This document shows, in pieces, positions 18,535-28,527 of a stretch of 64,000 nucleotides of DNA. Source of the stretch: Saprospiraceae bacterium (GTDB lineage: Bacteria > Bacteroidota > Bacteroidia > Chitinophagales > Saprospiraceae); the NCBI GenBank assembly GCA_016710115.1, contig JADJLN010000006.1, forward strand, positions 62,001 to 126,000. Reading direction: 5' to 3'. How positions within the stretch are numbered: position 1 is the first letter of the stretch; each line of letters starts with the position of its first letter. The translations under genes and the position numbers were made by a program. The notes beneath the pieces were generated by a model. That model was given only the letters and a program-made list of their open reading frames with translations. It did not search any database and was not told where the DNA came from.

Positions 18535-20178
18535 ATGAGTAAATCAAGCGAATACAATCTCGCCTTTAATAAACAGGAAGATGCTAACCGTCTGGGAGTG
18601 GCGAAGATGCTACACCGGTTGGAACGGATCAAAGCGGGTGGAGGGCAGAAGAAAATGGAGCGTCTTTCGGAACAGGGAAAACTCCCCCCCCGTGAACGTG
18701 TTCGATTATTACTGGATGAGGACTCTCCATTCCTGGAGATAGGCGCCTTTGCAGCATACGACATGTATGAAGAACACGGTGGCTGCCCTGCAGCCGGAGT
18801 GATCGTCGGCCTGGGGTATATTGCCAAACGAATCTGTATTGTGGTCGCGAATGACCCCACGGTGAAAGCGGGAGCATGGTTTCCGATGACTGGCAAAAAA
18901 AATCTCCGCGCCCAGGAAATAGCCATGGAAAACCGCATTCCGATCATCTACCTGGTCGATAGTGCGGGTGTTTACCTGCCGATGCAGGATGAGATATTTC
19001 CGGATAAGGAACATTTCGGTCGGATCTTTCGAAATAATGCGCGCATGTCATCCATGGGCATTCCGCAGATCGCTGCAGTGATGGGCTCCTGCGTGGCTGG
19101 AGGCGCATACCTTCCGATCATGTCTGACGAAGCGTTGATCGTTGAGGGGACCGGATCGATCTTTCTGGCAGGACCATACCTCGTCAAAGCAGCCATCGGC
19201 GAAGATGTCGATCAGGAAACACTCGGCGGCGCGGATACGCACTGCGTTATCTCCGGTGTTACTGACTATAAGATGCCCGATGATAAAACCTGTCTTTCAA
19301 CCATACGAGATCTCGTCAGTCGGTATGGCCAACCGGATCTGACTGGTTTCAACCGGATCAAACCATCCCTTCCTGCCCTTCCCGAAGAAGAGATCTATGG
19401 CTTGTTCCCCGGTGATTCAGGCAAACCCTATGACACCAAAGAAATTCTCAAACGGCTGGTGGATGATTCACTACTCACCGAATACAAAAAGGATTACGGC
19501 AAATCGATTATCTGTGCCTATGCCCGGATCGATGGATGGTCGGTCGGGATTGTAGCCAACCATCGGGAAGTGGTCAAAAACGGGAAAGGTGAAATGCAAT
19601 TCGGTGGCGTGATCTATTCAGACAGTGCCGACAAAGCCACCCGGTTTATCCTGAATTGCAACCAGAAAAAGATCCCTCTTGTCTTTTTGCATGATGTAAC
19701 CGGATTCATGGTGGGATCCAGGTCCGAGCATGGTGGTATTATCAAGGATGGCGCCAAAATGGTCAACGCCGTTGCCAATTCAACTGTACCCAAATTCACT
19801 ATTATCATGGGCAACTCCTACGGCGCTGGAAATTATGCCATGTGTGGAAAGGCCTATGACCCCCGACTTATCCTGGCCTGGCCTACTGCGAAAATTGCCG
19901 TCATGGGCGGTGAGCAAGCAGCTAAAGTATTGACTCAAATACAAGTCGAAACGCTCAAAAGGAAGGGACACCCACCGCAACCGGAAGAGGAAGAGGAACT
20001 GTTTCAAAAGATCAAGTCGAAATACGATGAGCAGGCCTCACCGTATTATGCCGCTGCGCGATTGTGGGTTGACGGTATCATTGACCCGTTAGAAACCAGG
20101 CTGGCCATATCCATGGGCATTGAAGCGGCCAATCATGCTCCAGTCGAACACTTTAATCCAGGAGTCATTCAAACCTGA
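18535..20178 (+). CDS. Acyl-CoA carboxylase carboxyltransferase (beta) subunit
   Basis: Carboxyltransferase half of a biotin-dependent acyl-CoA carboxylase (propionyl-, methylcrotonyl- or geranyl-CoA type). The N-terminal CT domain shows GKLPPRERVRLLLDEDSPFLE and YLVDSAGVYLPMQDEIFPDKEHFGRIF. The C-terminal domain has FLHDVTGFMVGSRSEHGGI, GNSYGAGNYAMCGKAYDPR and WPTAKIAVMGGEQAAKV. The segment SAGVYLPMQDEIFPD resembles methylcrotonyl-CoA carboxylase beta more than propionyl-CoA carboxylase. I cannot decide the substrate, and no biotin-carboxylase subunit is adjacent. ATG 18535 is preferred; an in-frame TTG at 18508 is possible. About 547 residues, normal. Confidence 0.9.
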   Translation: MSKSSEYNLAFNKQEDANRLGVAKMLHRLERIKAGGGQKKMERLSEQGKLPPRERVRLLLDEDSPFLEIGAFAAYDMYEEHGGCPAAGVIVGLGYIAKRICIVVANDPTVKAGAWFPMTGKKNLRAQEIAMENRIPIIYLVDSAGVYLPMQDEIFPDKEHFGRIFRNNARMSSMGIPQIAAVMGSCVAGGAYLPIMSDEALIVEGTGSIFLAGPYLVKAAIGEDVDQETLGGADTHCVISGVTDYKMPDDKTCLSTIRDLVSRYGQPDLTGFNRIKPSLPALPEEEIYGLFPGDSGKPYDTKEILKRLVDDSLLTEYKKDYGKSIICAYARIDGWSVGIVANHREVVKNGKGEMQFGGVIYSDSADKATRFILNCNQKKIPLVFLHDVTGFMVGSRSEHGGIIKDGAKMVNAVANSTVPKFTIIMGNSYGAGNYAMCGKAYDPRLILAWPTAKIAVMGGEQAAKVLTQIQVETLKRKGHPPQPEEEEELFQKIKSKYDEQASPYYAAARLWVDGIIDPLETRLAISMGIEAANHAPVEHFNPGVIQT

Positions 20179-20181
20179 ACA

Positions 20182-20502
20182 ATGAAGGTCGATGTTCACT
20201 CCGGAAGATCTGCTTGGGGTATGATCATGGCCCTGATACTCTGGTCGGGTGGATGTGCATTTGGACAGCATGGTGACACCCGTTTCAACACCCAATCAAC
20301 CAGACCAGAATATCCTGCCCTGAGGATGGTCCTGGCTCAACCACTCGAGCAACCGGACGATCTGCCTGTTGGCTTGACACGAAATCTGGCACCCCGAGCC
20401 TATTTCTGCAGAAAGGAACGAGAACTGGAAAAATGGTCCGGCCTGCCCGTCCGGATCCGACTCGGAGATCAACAGACCGTAGATCGCCTAGAAGAGAAAT
20501 AA
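20182..20502 (+). CDS. Small secreted protein of a conserved Bacteroidota family
   Basis: 106 residues starting three bases after the carboxylase stop. A hydrophobic signal (MIMALILWSGGCAFGQ) is followed by a variable middle and a conserved-looking C-terminus (APRAYFCRKERELEKWSGLP then VRIRLGDQQTVDRLEEK). I recall this ending, AYFCrxExxxEk...RLGxxxYvxxLEGK, from small hypothetical proteins of Flavobacteria and relatives; no function is known to me. The single cysteine before the ending is part of the motif. Its placement suggests co-transcription with the carboxylase gene. Confidence 0.65.
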   Translation: MKVDVHSGRSAWGMIMALILWSGGCAFGQHGDTRFNTQSTRPEYPALRMVLAQPLEQPDDLPVGLTRNLAPRAYFCRKERELEKWSGLPVRIRLGDQQTVDRLEEK

Positions 20503-20507
20503 CGGCC

Positions 20508-21230
20508 TCAATCCAGAGAGAACAGGTCCTGGATACCGGGCACACGACGCATTGACCAACCTTCGGCAAACTCGTATCCTGCAGGTCTTCCCATGTCTCT
20601 TGCCCGGGCAACGATAAAATCAAGAAAATCCTGACCACTGATGGGTGAATCCGGCTCAGTGGAATTGGGATCATAAAACTGGGAGCGGAAAGCCCGGATC
20701 AATTCCAGTTTTTGCTCCATAAACGTTGTGATATCCACAACAAAGTCCGGATCGGACCATTCATCCTGGATATAATGATAGGTTGCCTTGGGTCGCCAGG
20801 GCAGTTGAATCTGACCTGTTGAATCCTGTGTTTCTATGCGACGCAAGCCGCTGAGGAAACAAGCCCGTTGAACCAGAATGGCTGCCCGCCCATGGTCGGG
20901 ATGACGGTCCTTTATGGCATTCGCCAATACCAGCGTGGGCCGGCATGCCCGAATGACCTGGACCACGGCAAGCAATGCAGGTTCATCCACATTGAAAAAT
21001 CCATCTGCAAGATCGAGCTGATGACGAAAGGTGGCTCCCATCAATTTCGCTGCCTGCATTGCTTCTTCAGTGCGGATGGCGGCAGTTCCACGGGTGCCAA
21101 GTTCTCCTCTCGTCAGATCCAACAGCCCGACCGTATACCCATCGGCAATATGTTTGAGCAGCGTGCCACTGCAAGCCAGCTCAACATCGTCCGGATGTGC
21201 TCCTATGGCCAGAAGATCAACCTGTTTCAT
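20508..21230 (-). CDS. bshB1: Bacillithiol biosynthesis deacetylase BshB1 (LmbE family)
   Basis: Zinc deacetylase of the LmbE/PIG-L family removing acetate from GlcNAc-malate in bacillithiol synthesis. It begins MKQVDLLAIGAHPDDVELACSG with the zinc motif AHPDD; TRGELGTRGTAAIR, ANAIKDRHPDHGRAA (third zinc histidine) and the C-terminal GRPAGYEFAEGW are typical of BshB1. 240 residues. The ATG at 21230 shares one base with the stop of the upstream VWA gene (TGATG), so the two genes are coupled. BshA and BshC are not in the window. Confidence 0.92.
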   Translation of the reverse strand: MKQVDLLAIGAHPDDVELACSGTLLKHIADGYTVGLLDLTRGELGTRGTAAIRTEEAMQAAKLMGATFRHQLDLADGFFNVDEPALLAVVQVIRACRPTLVLANAIKDRHPDHGRAAILVQRACFLSGLRRIETQDSTGQIQLPWRPKATYHYIQDEWSDPDFVVDITTFMEQKLELIRAFRSQFYDPNSTEPDSPISGQDFLDFIVARARDMGRPAGYEFAEGWSMRRVPGIQDLFSLD

Positions 21231-23320
21231 CAATACTTTCCGAGATATCGTCTGACCATCCACTCGATCGCCAGCATGACCAGCAAGATGGCAAATAACC
21301 AGCGTAAATGGATGACCGGTTTGGTTTCAAAACTGGAATATAGCACGGGTTTGATGCGTTGATCATTCCGGATCAAGGCACTCAATTCATCAACCTGGTC
21401 CAACCTGACCAATTGACCTCCTGATTCACTGGCCAATGCCTGGAGGAGATCATGATCGGCCCGGGTTTCCACTTGTTCGACATTCACCTCACGCACGCTG
21501 AATCGCCCTTCATACGTCAATTCCGTGCGGCTTAATGTGGACTTTGCACGGTAGGAATATTGACCAGGAGGAAACAATCCCGCCTCCAATGCATACAACT
21601 TACCCACCTTATTCATGGTATAGGGATACTCTTTCCCCGCGTCATCCTTGAGCAGAACCTCTGCATCCGGCTCATTGACCAGCTCGTAATTGTCATTGTA
21701 CAACTCGCCATCAAAGAGAATGGGTTCATTTTCGGCAAAAATCTGTCGAGCCGTTTTTACGCGAAATCGACGTTTATCCTCTTTGAGGCTCAGAAACTGG
21801 ACTGTTTTCCGCACCAATTCGTCGATGATCTCATGTTGATCATGCTGGAGGAAGTCGAACAAACGCCATTTCCATATGCCTTCTCCGGCAAGGACTGCTG
21901 TTTTTACTCCGTTTTCTTCTCCCAACACCCACAACGGGTATTCCGTTGACACAGCCCCAATACGCTGAAACAGGAGTGATCTGCCGTTCTGACTTCCCAC
22001 ATAATCACCAAACGGAGCGATCAATGGGGGGAATTGAGGCAGTTGCGATTGTACAACCGACTCCAATGTAAACACGGAGAAATCTTTATTGACGATGGCC
22101 TGCACGTCATTCATGCTCCGGCCATCGCCGCGGATATTCAACAGCCCCTGCCAGGCCGGCAACGTCCGCAGATCAGATTGACTACCCAGGATAAACCACA
22201 GTGGAATTCTCGACCGTTTGACCTCCTGCAAAAGGTCGGCATAGGTAAAACGGACAGACGGAATCTGGTGCAGGATGATCAGATCATATTCGCGCAAACC
22301 GGATATCGGATCACGTCCAAACTGCACATTGACCTGATAATTCTTATCTGCAGACAGACTCTGGCGCAGTGCAGTGAGATCGGGGTGTGGTGCATCGGCA
22401 ATGATCAATACTTTCTGCCGAGCATCCAGGATCTCGATATAGATGTCCCGACTGTTATTGTCTGTATTTTTTTCTTTTGAAAGCGACTGGAGAGCAAATC
22501 GATATTGATGGACACCTGCCCTTCCCGCATCAAGCAGAATTTCCTTCGTCACAAAAAACGGGTCCTGATCCAGTGAAACAGGTTGCCTGTCGAGCACGAT
22601 CGCTTTCCCTTCCCTGATCTCTGAAATGATCAGTTCTGTTCGTTCGCCCTGGCAGTTTCTCCCTTGCAGGTCAATCTGGACCTGGAATTGATCTCCCTGA
22701 TAAGCGACTTCGTTGTGAAATACCCGTTTGATACCAATATCCCGAACCGGAGTGGGGTCACCCAACGCGATCGAAAAAACCGGTGTCACACCGATTTGGC
22801 GGTTGTATCTCGGATTAGCCCCGGTGTTGTACAATCCATCTGTAGCCAGGATGATACCACCCAGATTTTCCTGACCGAACACATCATGGACATAGGCGAC
22901 CATCGCATCAAGGTCCGTTTCCTGGTCTGAAAATGAAGGATCGAATTCTGGACGTACAGACTGACCGAATGAAAAGGATTGGACGTCATAGTCCTTGACA
23001 AGATCTGCCTCAAGCTGCTCCAGGACATTGATCAATCCTGCACCTGTTGCGGAATCAGCAATGGAAGACGATGCATCCTGCGCAATAACGATCACTGGTT
23101 TCCGGAGCTCAGTTTCTTCCCGTTTGATCATCGGTGACAGGAGGAGAATAGCGATCAATGTGATTGCCAGAGCACGCAAAAAGCCAAGGCCGATACGAAT
23201 CCATGGTGACCTGTCCTGAAAGACAGAGCTTCTGAAATAGAGGATTCCGGAGACGAGCAAACCGATTGCGACACAACCGATCAGATACCACCAGGGATAT
23301 GGCCAACTTAGATAACCCAC
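21230..23320 (-). CDS. Membrane protein with von Willebrand A-like domain
   Basis: About 696 residues. TM1 (WWYLIGCVAIGLLVSGILYF) and TM2 (ALAITLIAILLLSPMI) are followed by a VWA-like domain starting VIVIAQDASSSIADS. The metal site carries DASSS in place of the usual DxSxS (aspartate and serines conserved). GGIILATDGLYNTGANP matches the later part of the fold. A long beta-rich periplasmic region and a C-terminal TM helix (LRWLFAILLVMLAIEWMV) follow. This is the topology of Bacteroidota BatA-like or glutamine-amidotransferase-like VWA proteins. The open frame extends to 23575 over the divergent gene. A perfect TAACTTTG element at 23356-23363 favours a start after it, and I take GTG 23320. Confidence 0.75.
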   Translation of the reverse strand: MGYLSWPYPWWYLIGCVAIGLLVSGILYFRSSVFQDRSPWIRIGLGFLRALAITLIAILLLSPMIKREETELRKPVIVIAQDASSSIADSATGAGLINVLEQLEADLVKDYDVQSFSFGQSVRPEFDPSFSDQETDLDAMVAYVHDVFGQENLGGIILATDGLYNTGANPRYNRQIGVTPVFSIALGDPTPVRDIGIKRVFHNEVAYQGDQFQVQIDLQGRNCQGERTELIISEIREGKAIVLDRQPVSLDQDPFFVTKEILLDAGRAGVHQYRFALQSLSKEKNTDNNSRDIYIEILDARQKVLIIADAPHPDLTALRQSLSADKNYQVNVQFGRDPISGLREYDLIILHQIPSVRFTYADLLQEVKRSRIPLWFILGSQSDLRTLPAWQGLLNIRGDGRSMNDVQAIVNKDFSVFTLESVVQSQLPQFPPLIAPFGDYVGSQNGRSLLFQRIGAVSTEYPLWVLGEENGVKTAVLAGEGIWKWRLFDFLQHDQHEIIDELVRKTVQFLSLKEDKRRFRVKTARQIFAENEPILFDGELYNDNYELVNEPDAEVLLKDDAGKEYPYTMNKVGKLYALEAGLFPPGQYSYRAKSTLSRTELTYEGRFSVREVNVEQVETRADHDLLQALASESGGQLVRLDQVDELSALIRNDQRIKPVLYSSFETKPVIHLRWLFAILLVMLAIEWMVRRYLGKY

Positions 23321-23355
23321 GATTCGATTTATGGGATGAAACGAGAACTCACCCA

Positions 23356-23363
23356 CAAAGTTA
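23356..23363 (-). promoter_or_regulatory. -7 element for the VWA-bshB1 unit
   Basis: Minus-strand TAACTTTG, an exact TAnnTTTG match. It indicates the VWA protein starts downstream of this point, probably at GTG 23320. Confidence 0.5.
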
Positions 23364-23473
23364 TACCCATTGTCTAAAACTTCCCGGATAGATGCACACC
23401 CTGGGTAACATCTTGGCCTTCCAAACGTTTCAAGAACTGTATTTTGGCTTTTTCCTATTGTGAAACACGACCT

Positions 23474-24744
23474 ATGAGACTCCTGATTATCGGACTTGCT
23501 TTGATACTCAGTCTGGCCACCAGACTGGAAGCGGCTCATATCCTCCTGCCGATGGATGAAACACAGAAAAATCATCTGAAAGCCTATGGCATCACGTATT
23601 GGGTGCTGGACAAAGGAGTTGAGACCTATTGGCTACTCAATTACCGTGGCGGCAGCTTTGCCTTTGCCAACAATCCCGTTTTCGAGAAAGAGTGTCTGAC
23701 ACGAGGCGTGACCTATGAAATCATTCCGGATGGTCAGTTCAATCAGATCTTGACCGAGATTGGCAATCCTGAAGTCAATCAGGAGGCTATGAAATTGGAA
23801 AAAGCCCCAAAATCGCAGTCTATACCCCGGAATTTGATGCGAAAGGAAAACGGATCCAACCCTGGGACGATGCGGTGACACTCGTCCTTACCTATGCTGA
23901 AATCCCCTATGAAACGGTGTACGACCGGGAGGTCATGACCAATCAGTTGGCGCAATATGACTGGCTTCACCTGCATCATGAAGATTTCACAGGTCAATAC
24001 GGAAAGTTTTATCGCTCCTACAGTGGCCAACCCTGGTACAAGGAAAACCAGGCAAAAATGGAGGAGCTGGCCACCAGCCTGGGTTTTTCAAAAGTGTCCC
24101 AAATGAAACTGGCAGTGGTCAAAAAGATCCGTGAATTTGTCGGGGGAGGCGGGTTTATGTTTGCCATGTGCTCCGCTACAGATACGTACGACATAGCACT
24201 GGCAGCCGATGGTGTCGATATCTGTGCACCAATTTATGATGGAGATGCCGCTGACAAACAGGCACAGTCCAAATTGAATTTTGAAAATGGCTTTGCCTTC
24301 ACCAACTACCAGCTGGTCATGGACCCACTGGTGTATGAATACACCAATATCGACAATGGAACCCAGCGCAACCCGGATACGGACTATTTCAATCTGTTTG
24401 AATTCTCTGCAAAGTGGGATCCTGTACCGAGTATGCTGACTCAATGTCACACCCGGACGATTAAAGGATTCATGGGACAGACCACCGCGTTTATCAAGGA
24501 TTATGTCAAAACCAATGTATTGATCCTCGGTGAAAACAAACCGGCAAATGAGGTGAGATATATCCATGGCGATCTCGGAGAAGGGTTCTGGACCTTTTAT
24601 GGCGGGCATGATCCTGAGGATTACAGGCACTTTGTCGGTGACCCGGAGACAGACCTCAATCTTCATCCCAACTCCCCGGGATATCGTCTGATCCTCAACA
24701 ATGTCTTGTTCCCTGCAGCCCGAAAGAAAAAGCGCAAGACCTGA
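23474..24744 (+). CDS. Secreted GATase-like protein of a conserved Bacteroidota family (one frameshift)
   Basis: A signal peptide (MRLLIIGLALILSLATRLEA) is followed by HILLPMDETQKNHLKAYGIT. This start I associate with Bacteroidota proteins often labelled asparagine synthetase B, a label the sequence does not support. The body (IPYETVYDREVM, YDWLHLHHEDFTGQYGKFYR, then VGGGGFMFAMCSATDTYDIALAA) looks like a ThuA/class I glutamine-amidotransferase fold with cysteine at the nucleophile elbow. That assignment is inference. One A is missing in the run at 23809-23812; adding it reads APKIAVYTPEFDAKGKRIQP and gives 423 residues. The 3' end is followed directly by the methyltransferase gene. Confidence 0.7.
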
Positions 24745-24772
24745 CCATCGGGATTCCCTATCTTGGCGCCCG

Positions 24773-25893
24773 ATGATACGGGACTATATAGCCACCACGC
24801 TGGGTGGCCTGGAGGGCGTCATGGCCCAGGAGTTGCAGGAGCTGGGTGCTACAGACGTAGAGCCCGGTTCCCGGATGGCCAAATTCAAGGGCGATGTGGC
24901 GTTGCTCTACAAAGTGGCTTACACTGCACGAACGATCCTGAGGGTGCTTGAACCTCTGGCCAGCTTTCAAATTCAGAATGAACGTGATCTGTACTGGAAG
25001 GTATTCGATCTGCCCTGGAGAAAGGTATTGGGTCCTGACCAGACATTCGCGATTACCGGTGTCATCAATTCCAGATTATTCGCGCATACAAATTACCCTT
25101 CTCTTGTAGTCAAGGATGCCTTGTGTGACCGGATTCGTAAGGATGTAGGCCGTCGGCCGGATGTCAATCGGGACGAACCGGATATCCGGATCAACCTGCA
25201 CATTTTCGAGGATCAGGTGGATATCTCCCTGGATGCCGTTGGATCCAGCATGCATATGCGGGGTTACCGCCGCTATCAGGGATTGGCTCCGTTGAATGAA
25301 GTCCTTGCTGCAGGCCTGGTACGGCTTTCCGGATGGACACCTGCAATTCCCTTATGGGATCCGATGTGCGGATCTGGAACTATCCTGACAGAAGCGGCAG
25401 AATGGGCCATTGGAAGACCATCGCAGATCCGGAGGGGCCGTTTCGGCTTCCAGGGGTGGATCGACTTTGAACCAGGGATCTGGCGAACGATCAAACTTGG
25501 CGAAAAAGAAACCACCATTCCGGAAGGCCTTGAATTGTTCGGATCCGATGAGAATGAGGACGTCATTGACGGAGCCAGGAAAAACATCCGCGGGGTCGGA
25601 CTGGGCGATATCATCATGACAGAAGTATCCGACTTTTTTCTCTGACTCCTCCCGGAAAACCGGTCATGGTGATCATGAATCCACCCTATGATGAAAAGAT
25701 CCCGTTGGAGAAAGCAGAGGATTTTTACAAACGCATCGGTGACAAACTGAAGCAGGATTTCGTCGGTTCCACAGCATGGATATTATCCGCCAATAAACAG
25801 GCCATGCGCCAGATCGGTCTCCAGTCCAGTCAACGGCACGCTGTTTTCAACGGTCCACTACCGGCAGAATTCTGCCAATATGATCTGTTCTGA
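24773..25893 (+). CDS. THUMP-domain rRNA (guanine-N2) methyltransferase, RlmL/RlmK type (one frameshift)
   Basis: N-terminal ferredoxin-like/THUMP module (MIRDYIATTLGGLEGVMAQE, VKDALCDRIRKDVGRRPDVN, then DEPDIRINLHIFEDQVDISLD). A class I SAM-dependent methyltransferase follows (GYRRYQGLAPLNEVLAAGLV, DPMCGSGTILTEAAEWA). The catalytic NPPY motif is in VMVIMNPPYDEK. One T is missing from the run at 25634-25639; restoring it reads SDFFSLTPPGKPV and joins both parts into 373 residues, the length of the RlmL N-terminal-half family. It probably methylates a 23S rRNA guanine. The start at 24773 lies 28 bases after the upstream stop. Confidence 0.88.
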
Positions 25894-26021
25894 TCCATCG
25901 TTTTACTGATCTTCTACCACAACCAGAGTGTCCTTGTAGATGATAAGGATCCCTGCGAAAAGGTGATCTGACTTGCTGTTTTCCTCCCTTCTCCTGCTTA
26001 CCTTGCGGTAAAGAACTTGTT

Positions 26022-27089
26022 ATGGTACGCTCCCGGATCGCCGGCATCGGCAAATATCTCCCTGCTCATGTTGTTGCCAACAATGATCTCCAGTCCGTAA
26101 TGGAAACCTCGGATGAGTGGATTCAGGAACGGACCGGCATCAGGGAACGCCGGTACGGGATCAAACACGAGGAAACGACGACCACCATGGCTGCCCAAGC
26201 CGCTCGTGTGGCGATCGAGAGGGCGGGTATCACAGTAGAAGATATCGACTTCATCCTGTTTGCGACGCTCAGCCCCGACTATTATTTCCCGGGGTGTGGT
26301 GTGTTGCTCCAGCGTGAGTTGGGAATTACCAGCACATCTATTGGCGCCATGGATATCCGCAACCAGTGTACAGGGTTCGTTTACGGCCTGGCAACCGGTG
26401 ATCAATTCATCCGGAGCGGAATGTATAAAAATGTCCTGGTCGTCGGAGCTGAAATGCATAGCATGGGTCTGGATTATTCGACAAGAGGAAGAAATGTCAC
26501 CGTCATCTTCGGGGATGGTGCCGGTGCAGTGGTCCTTCAACCCACGCAGGAAAAGGGACAAGGCATTCTTTCCAGTAAACTGCATGCCGATGGCAGCCAT
26601 GCCGAGAAACTGGCTTTTATCAACCCCGGAGCCCATGGGGGATATCACAATCGCTACCTGGATGAACCGGTTGACTACGGATATGGCAATGAAGAATATG
26701 GAGGGATCTTCCTGACTGAGAAAATGGTCCGGGAAGGCATGACCTATCCTTACATGGATGGGCCATTTGTTTTCAAACTGGCCGTACAGAAATTCCCGGA
26801 GGTCATTCAGGAAGTACTCAGTGAAGCAGGGGCATCCATTGAAGATCTGCGCATGCTGATCCCTCATCAGGCCAACCTGCGGATCAGTCAGTTTGTCCAG
26901 CGGAACCTGAAATTGCGGGATGACCAGGTCTGGAACAATATCCAGAAGTATGGGAATACGACAGCTGCGTCTGTGCCGATAGCTTTGTGTGAAGCAGTGG
27001 AGGCCGGCGCTATACAACGGGGGGACCTGGTCTGCCTTGCGGCATTCGGCAGCGGGTTTACCTGGGGTGCCAACCTGATTCGTTGGTGA
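26022..27089 (+). CDS. 3-oxoacyl-ACP synthase III family protein (FabH-like)
   Basis: Thiolase-fold condensing enzyme starting fatty-acid or related acyl chains. IAGIGKYLPAHVVANNDL and TSDEWIQERTGIRERRY are family signatures. The triad is readable: cysteine in DIRNQCTGFVYGLATG, histidine in LIPHQANLRISQFV, asparagine in YGNTTAASVPIAL. FGDGAGAVVLQP is also conserved. 355 residues, longer than FabH by about 25 because of an insert (GYHNRYLDEPVDYGYGNEEY). This is typical of the second Bacteroidota FabH paralogue, so it need not be the housekeeping enzyme. A weak TACCTTG lies just upstream. Confidence 0.88.
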   Translation: MVRSRIAGIGKYLPAHVVANNDLQSVMETSDEWIQERTGIRERRYGIKHEETTTTMAAQAARVAIERAGITVEDIDFILFATLSPDYYFPGCGVLLQRELGITSTSIGAMDIRNQCTGFVYGLATGDQFIRSGMYKNVLVVGAEMHSMGLDYSTRGRNVTVIFGDGAGAVVLQPTQEKGQGILSSKLHADGSHAEKLAFINPGAHGGYHNRYLDEPVDYGYGNEEYGGIFLTEKMVREGMTYPYMDGPFVFKLAVQKFPEVIQEVLSEAGASIEDLRMLIPHQANLRISQFVQRNLKLRDDQVWNNIQKYGNTTAASVPIALCEAVEAGAIQRGDLVCLAAFGSGFTWGANLIRW

Positions 27090-27157
27090 TGATCTGCTGC
27101 TGAAACCTATACATCACTTTGAAAGACACCTATTGATCGTGCAACACCCCTCTTAGG

Positions 27158-28462
27158 CTATCCATGCTCCCTGATGAATTTTTCACTTATTCTAGCCCAT
27201 TCAGCAACCAGTGAACCTCGTTGATTGGTGAACAATTGCCGTTGTGCGGGAGAAAGATCACTCCATTTCCTGGCTTGGCGATACCGGCAAATCCACTCTC
27301 GGCTCCAAACCGCAGTACCAGCAGACAGAGGAAAAAGTACCAGGAAGACCAGTGCCGGTATCCAACCTGATCGAATCATCAAGGCTGTCAGCAGGAACCA
27401 CCAAAGTGCCCAGCCGATCATGATACTCCCCAACAGGACAGAACTTCGAAATTCGATGATCCGGACTGTTTTGTGAGTGATCCATCTCCCCAGCTGTATC
27501 GGTGGCCAGTGCAACGGCCAAATGATGGCAAAAAGGGACAGGATCAAGGGGCTGGATATTCGTTCCCGGATCGTCCATTCATGATCTCGGGCCACCGTTT
27601 CGTCAGGGAGGCCGACTTGTTCCAACGCGCCAAAATAGGAACCCGATTTTTCAGAAAACGCCGTTTTTTCAACGTGTGAGAGGGCATTAAGGACATCCAT
27701 TGCCCGGCATTCTGCCAGTAATGGTTGCCGATCTCTCCGGACCACAGGAAGAATTTGATCAGCATGATTCCTCACCAGTTGCAGGATTTGTTCTGCGAGC
27801 GGCTCATCGGTACGTTGCTGAATATGGACTACCCGTTCCTTCAACAAAGAAGCAATCTGCGCTGTGACCCGTTCAAGAGTTTGCTGTGGTTCTGCCCGAT
27901 ATCCTTCCAGATATTCAGCGAGAGAAAATGGTTCGGCTACATCGACCATGATCTCCTTCCTCGCCCGGTCGGCATAAGTATAGTTCACGCCGATCGGCTG
28001 GATCATGACATCGGTCAATCCGAATTCCTCCATTGCGCCAAATCCGATTCTTGCAGCACCCTTCTGGAGTGGACGCAATCGTTTTTCATGTCCCATCCGA
28101 CCTTCTGCCATAATCAGGATAGCGCCTCCCCTGGAGAGAATTTTCCTTGCCTTGGCAAACGAGGCTTCGTTCTGTCGCAAAGCGGAGAATCCATCATGGA
28201 AGCGGTAAATCGGGATCAAATGCACCTGACGAAGCAACCAATGCACCCAGGAAGATGTGAATACATCACCTCTGGTCATAAAATGCAGCACCCGCGGTCC
28301 GAAACTGGCAAGAAAACAAGGCTCGACAAATGCAGTGGGATGATTGACTGTGAAAATCAGGGGGCCCTGTTTCGGGATGTGATGATGTCCTGTCCAATAA
28401 ATACGCCGGTAAAACGCGAGAAATGCCCATCGTGTCAGTGGTCGAAGGATAAAATACAACAT
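27158..28462 (-). CDS. PlsC-type lysophospholipid acyltransferase family membrane protein
   Basis: Acyltransferase of the 1-acylglycerol-3-phosphate family, about 434 residues. The acyl-transfer motif is seen as FTVNHPTAFVEPCFLA, a variant of the usual NHxxxxD with glutamate at the acid position. GGAILIMAEGRMGHEKRLRPLQKGAA covers blocks III and IV. The C-terminal third has hydrophobic segments (SPLILSLFAIIWPLHWPPI, VLLGSIMIGWALWWFLLTAL, then IPALVFLVLFPLSAGTAV), which is common in the long Bacteroidota form. ATG 28462 is used; the frame start at 28468 is TTG. It is divergent from miaA. Substrate unknown. Confidence 0.85.
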   Translation of the reverse strand: MLYFILRPLTRWAFLAFYRRIYWTGHHHIPKQGPLIFTVNHPTAFVEPCFLASFGPRVLHFMTRGDVFTSSWVHWLLRQVHLIPIYRFHDGFSALRQNEASFAKARKILSRGGAILIMAEGRMGHEKRLRPLQKGAARIGFGAMEEFGLTDVMIQPIGVNYTYADRARKEIMVDVAEPFSLAEYLEGYRAEPQQTLERVTAQIASLLKERVVHIQQRTDEPLAEQILQLVRNHADQILPVVRRDRQPLLAECRAMDVLNALSHVEKTAFSEKSGSYFGALEQVGLPDETVARDHEWTIRERISSPLILSLFAIIWPLHWPPIQLGRWITHKTVRIIEFRSSVLLGSIMIGWALWWFLLTALMIRSGWIPALVFLVLFPLSAGTAVWSREWICRYRQARKWSDLSPAQRQLFTNQRGSLVAEWARISEKFIREHG

Positions 28463-28527
28463 GGGCAAACCAGATATCGCATGGTAAGGTAAGCCATCAT
28501 TCCCTTTACCGGGGCTACTTTTACAGG

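Noticed and set aside
25998..27017. 339-codon open frame on the minus strand opposite the FabH-like gene
   Set aside because: Antisense to a gene with clear catalytic motifs; cysteine- and histidine-rich translation without domain character.
27725..28492. 255-codon plus-strand frame opposite the acyltransferase gene
   Set aside because: Antisense shadow; no recognisable domain.
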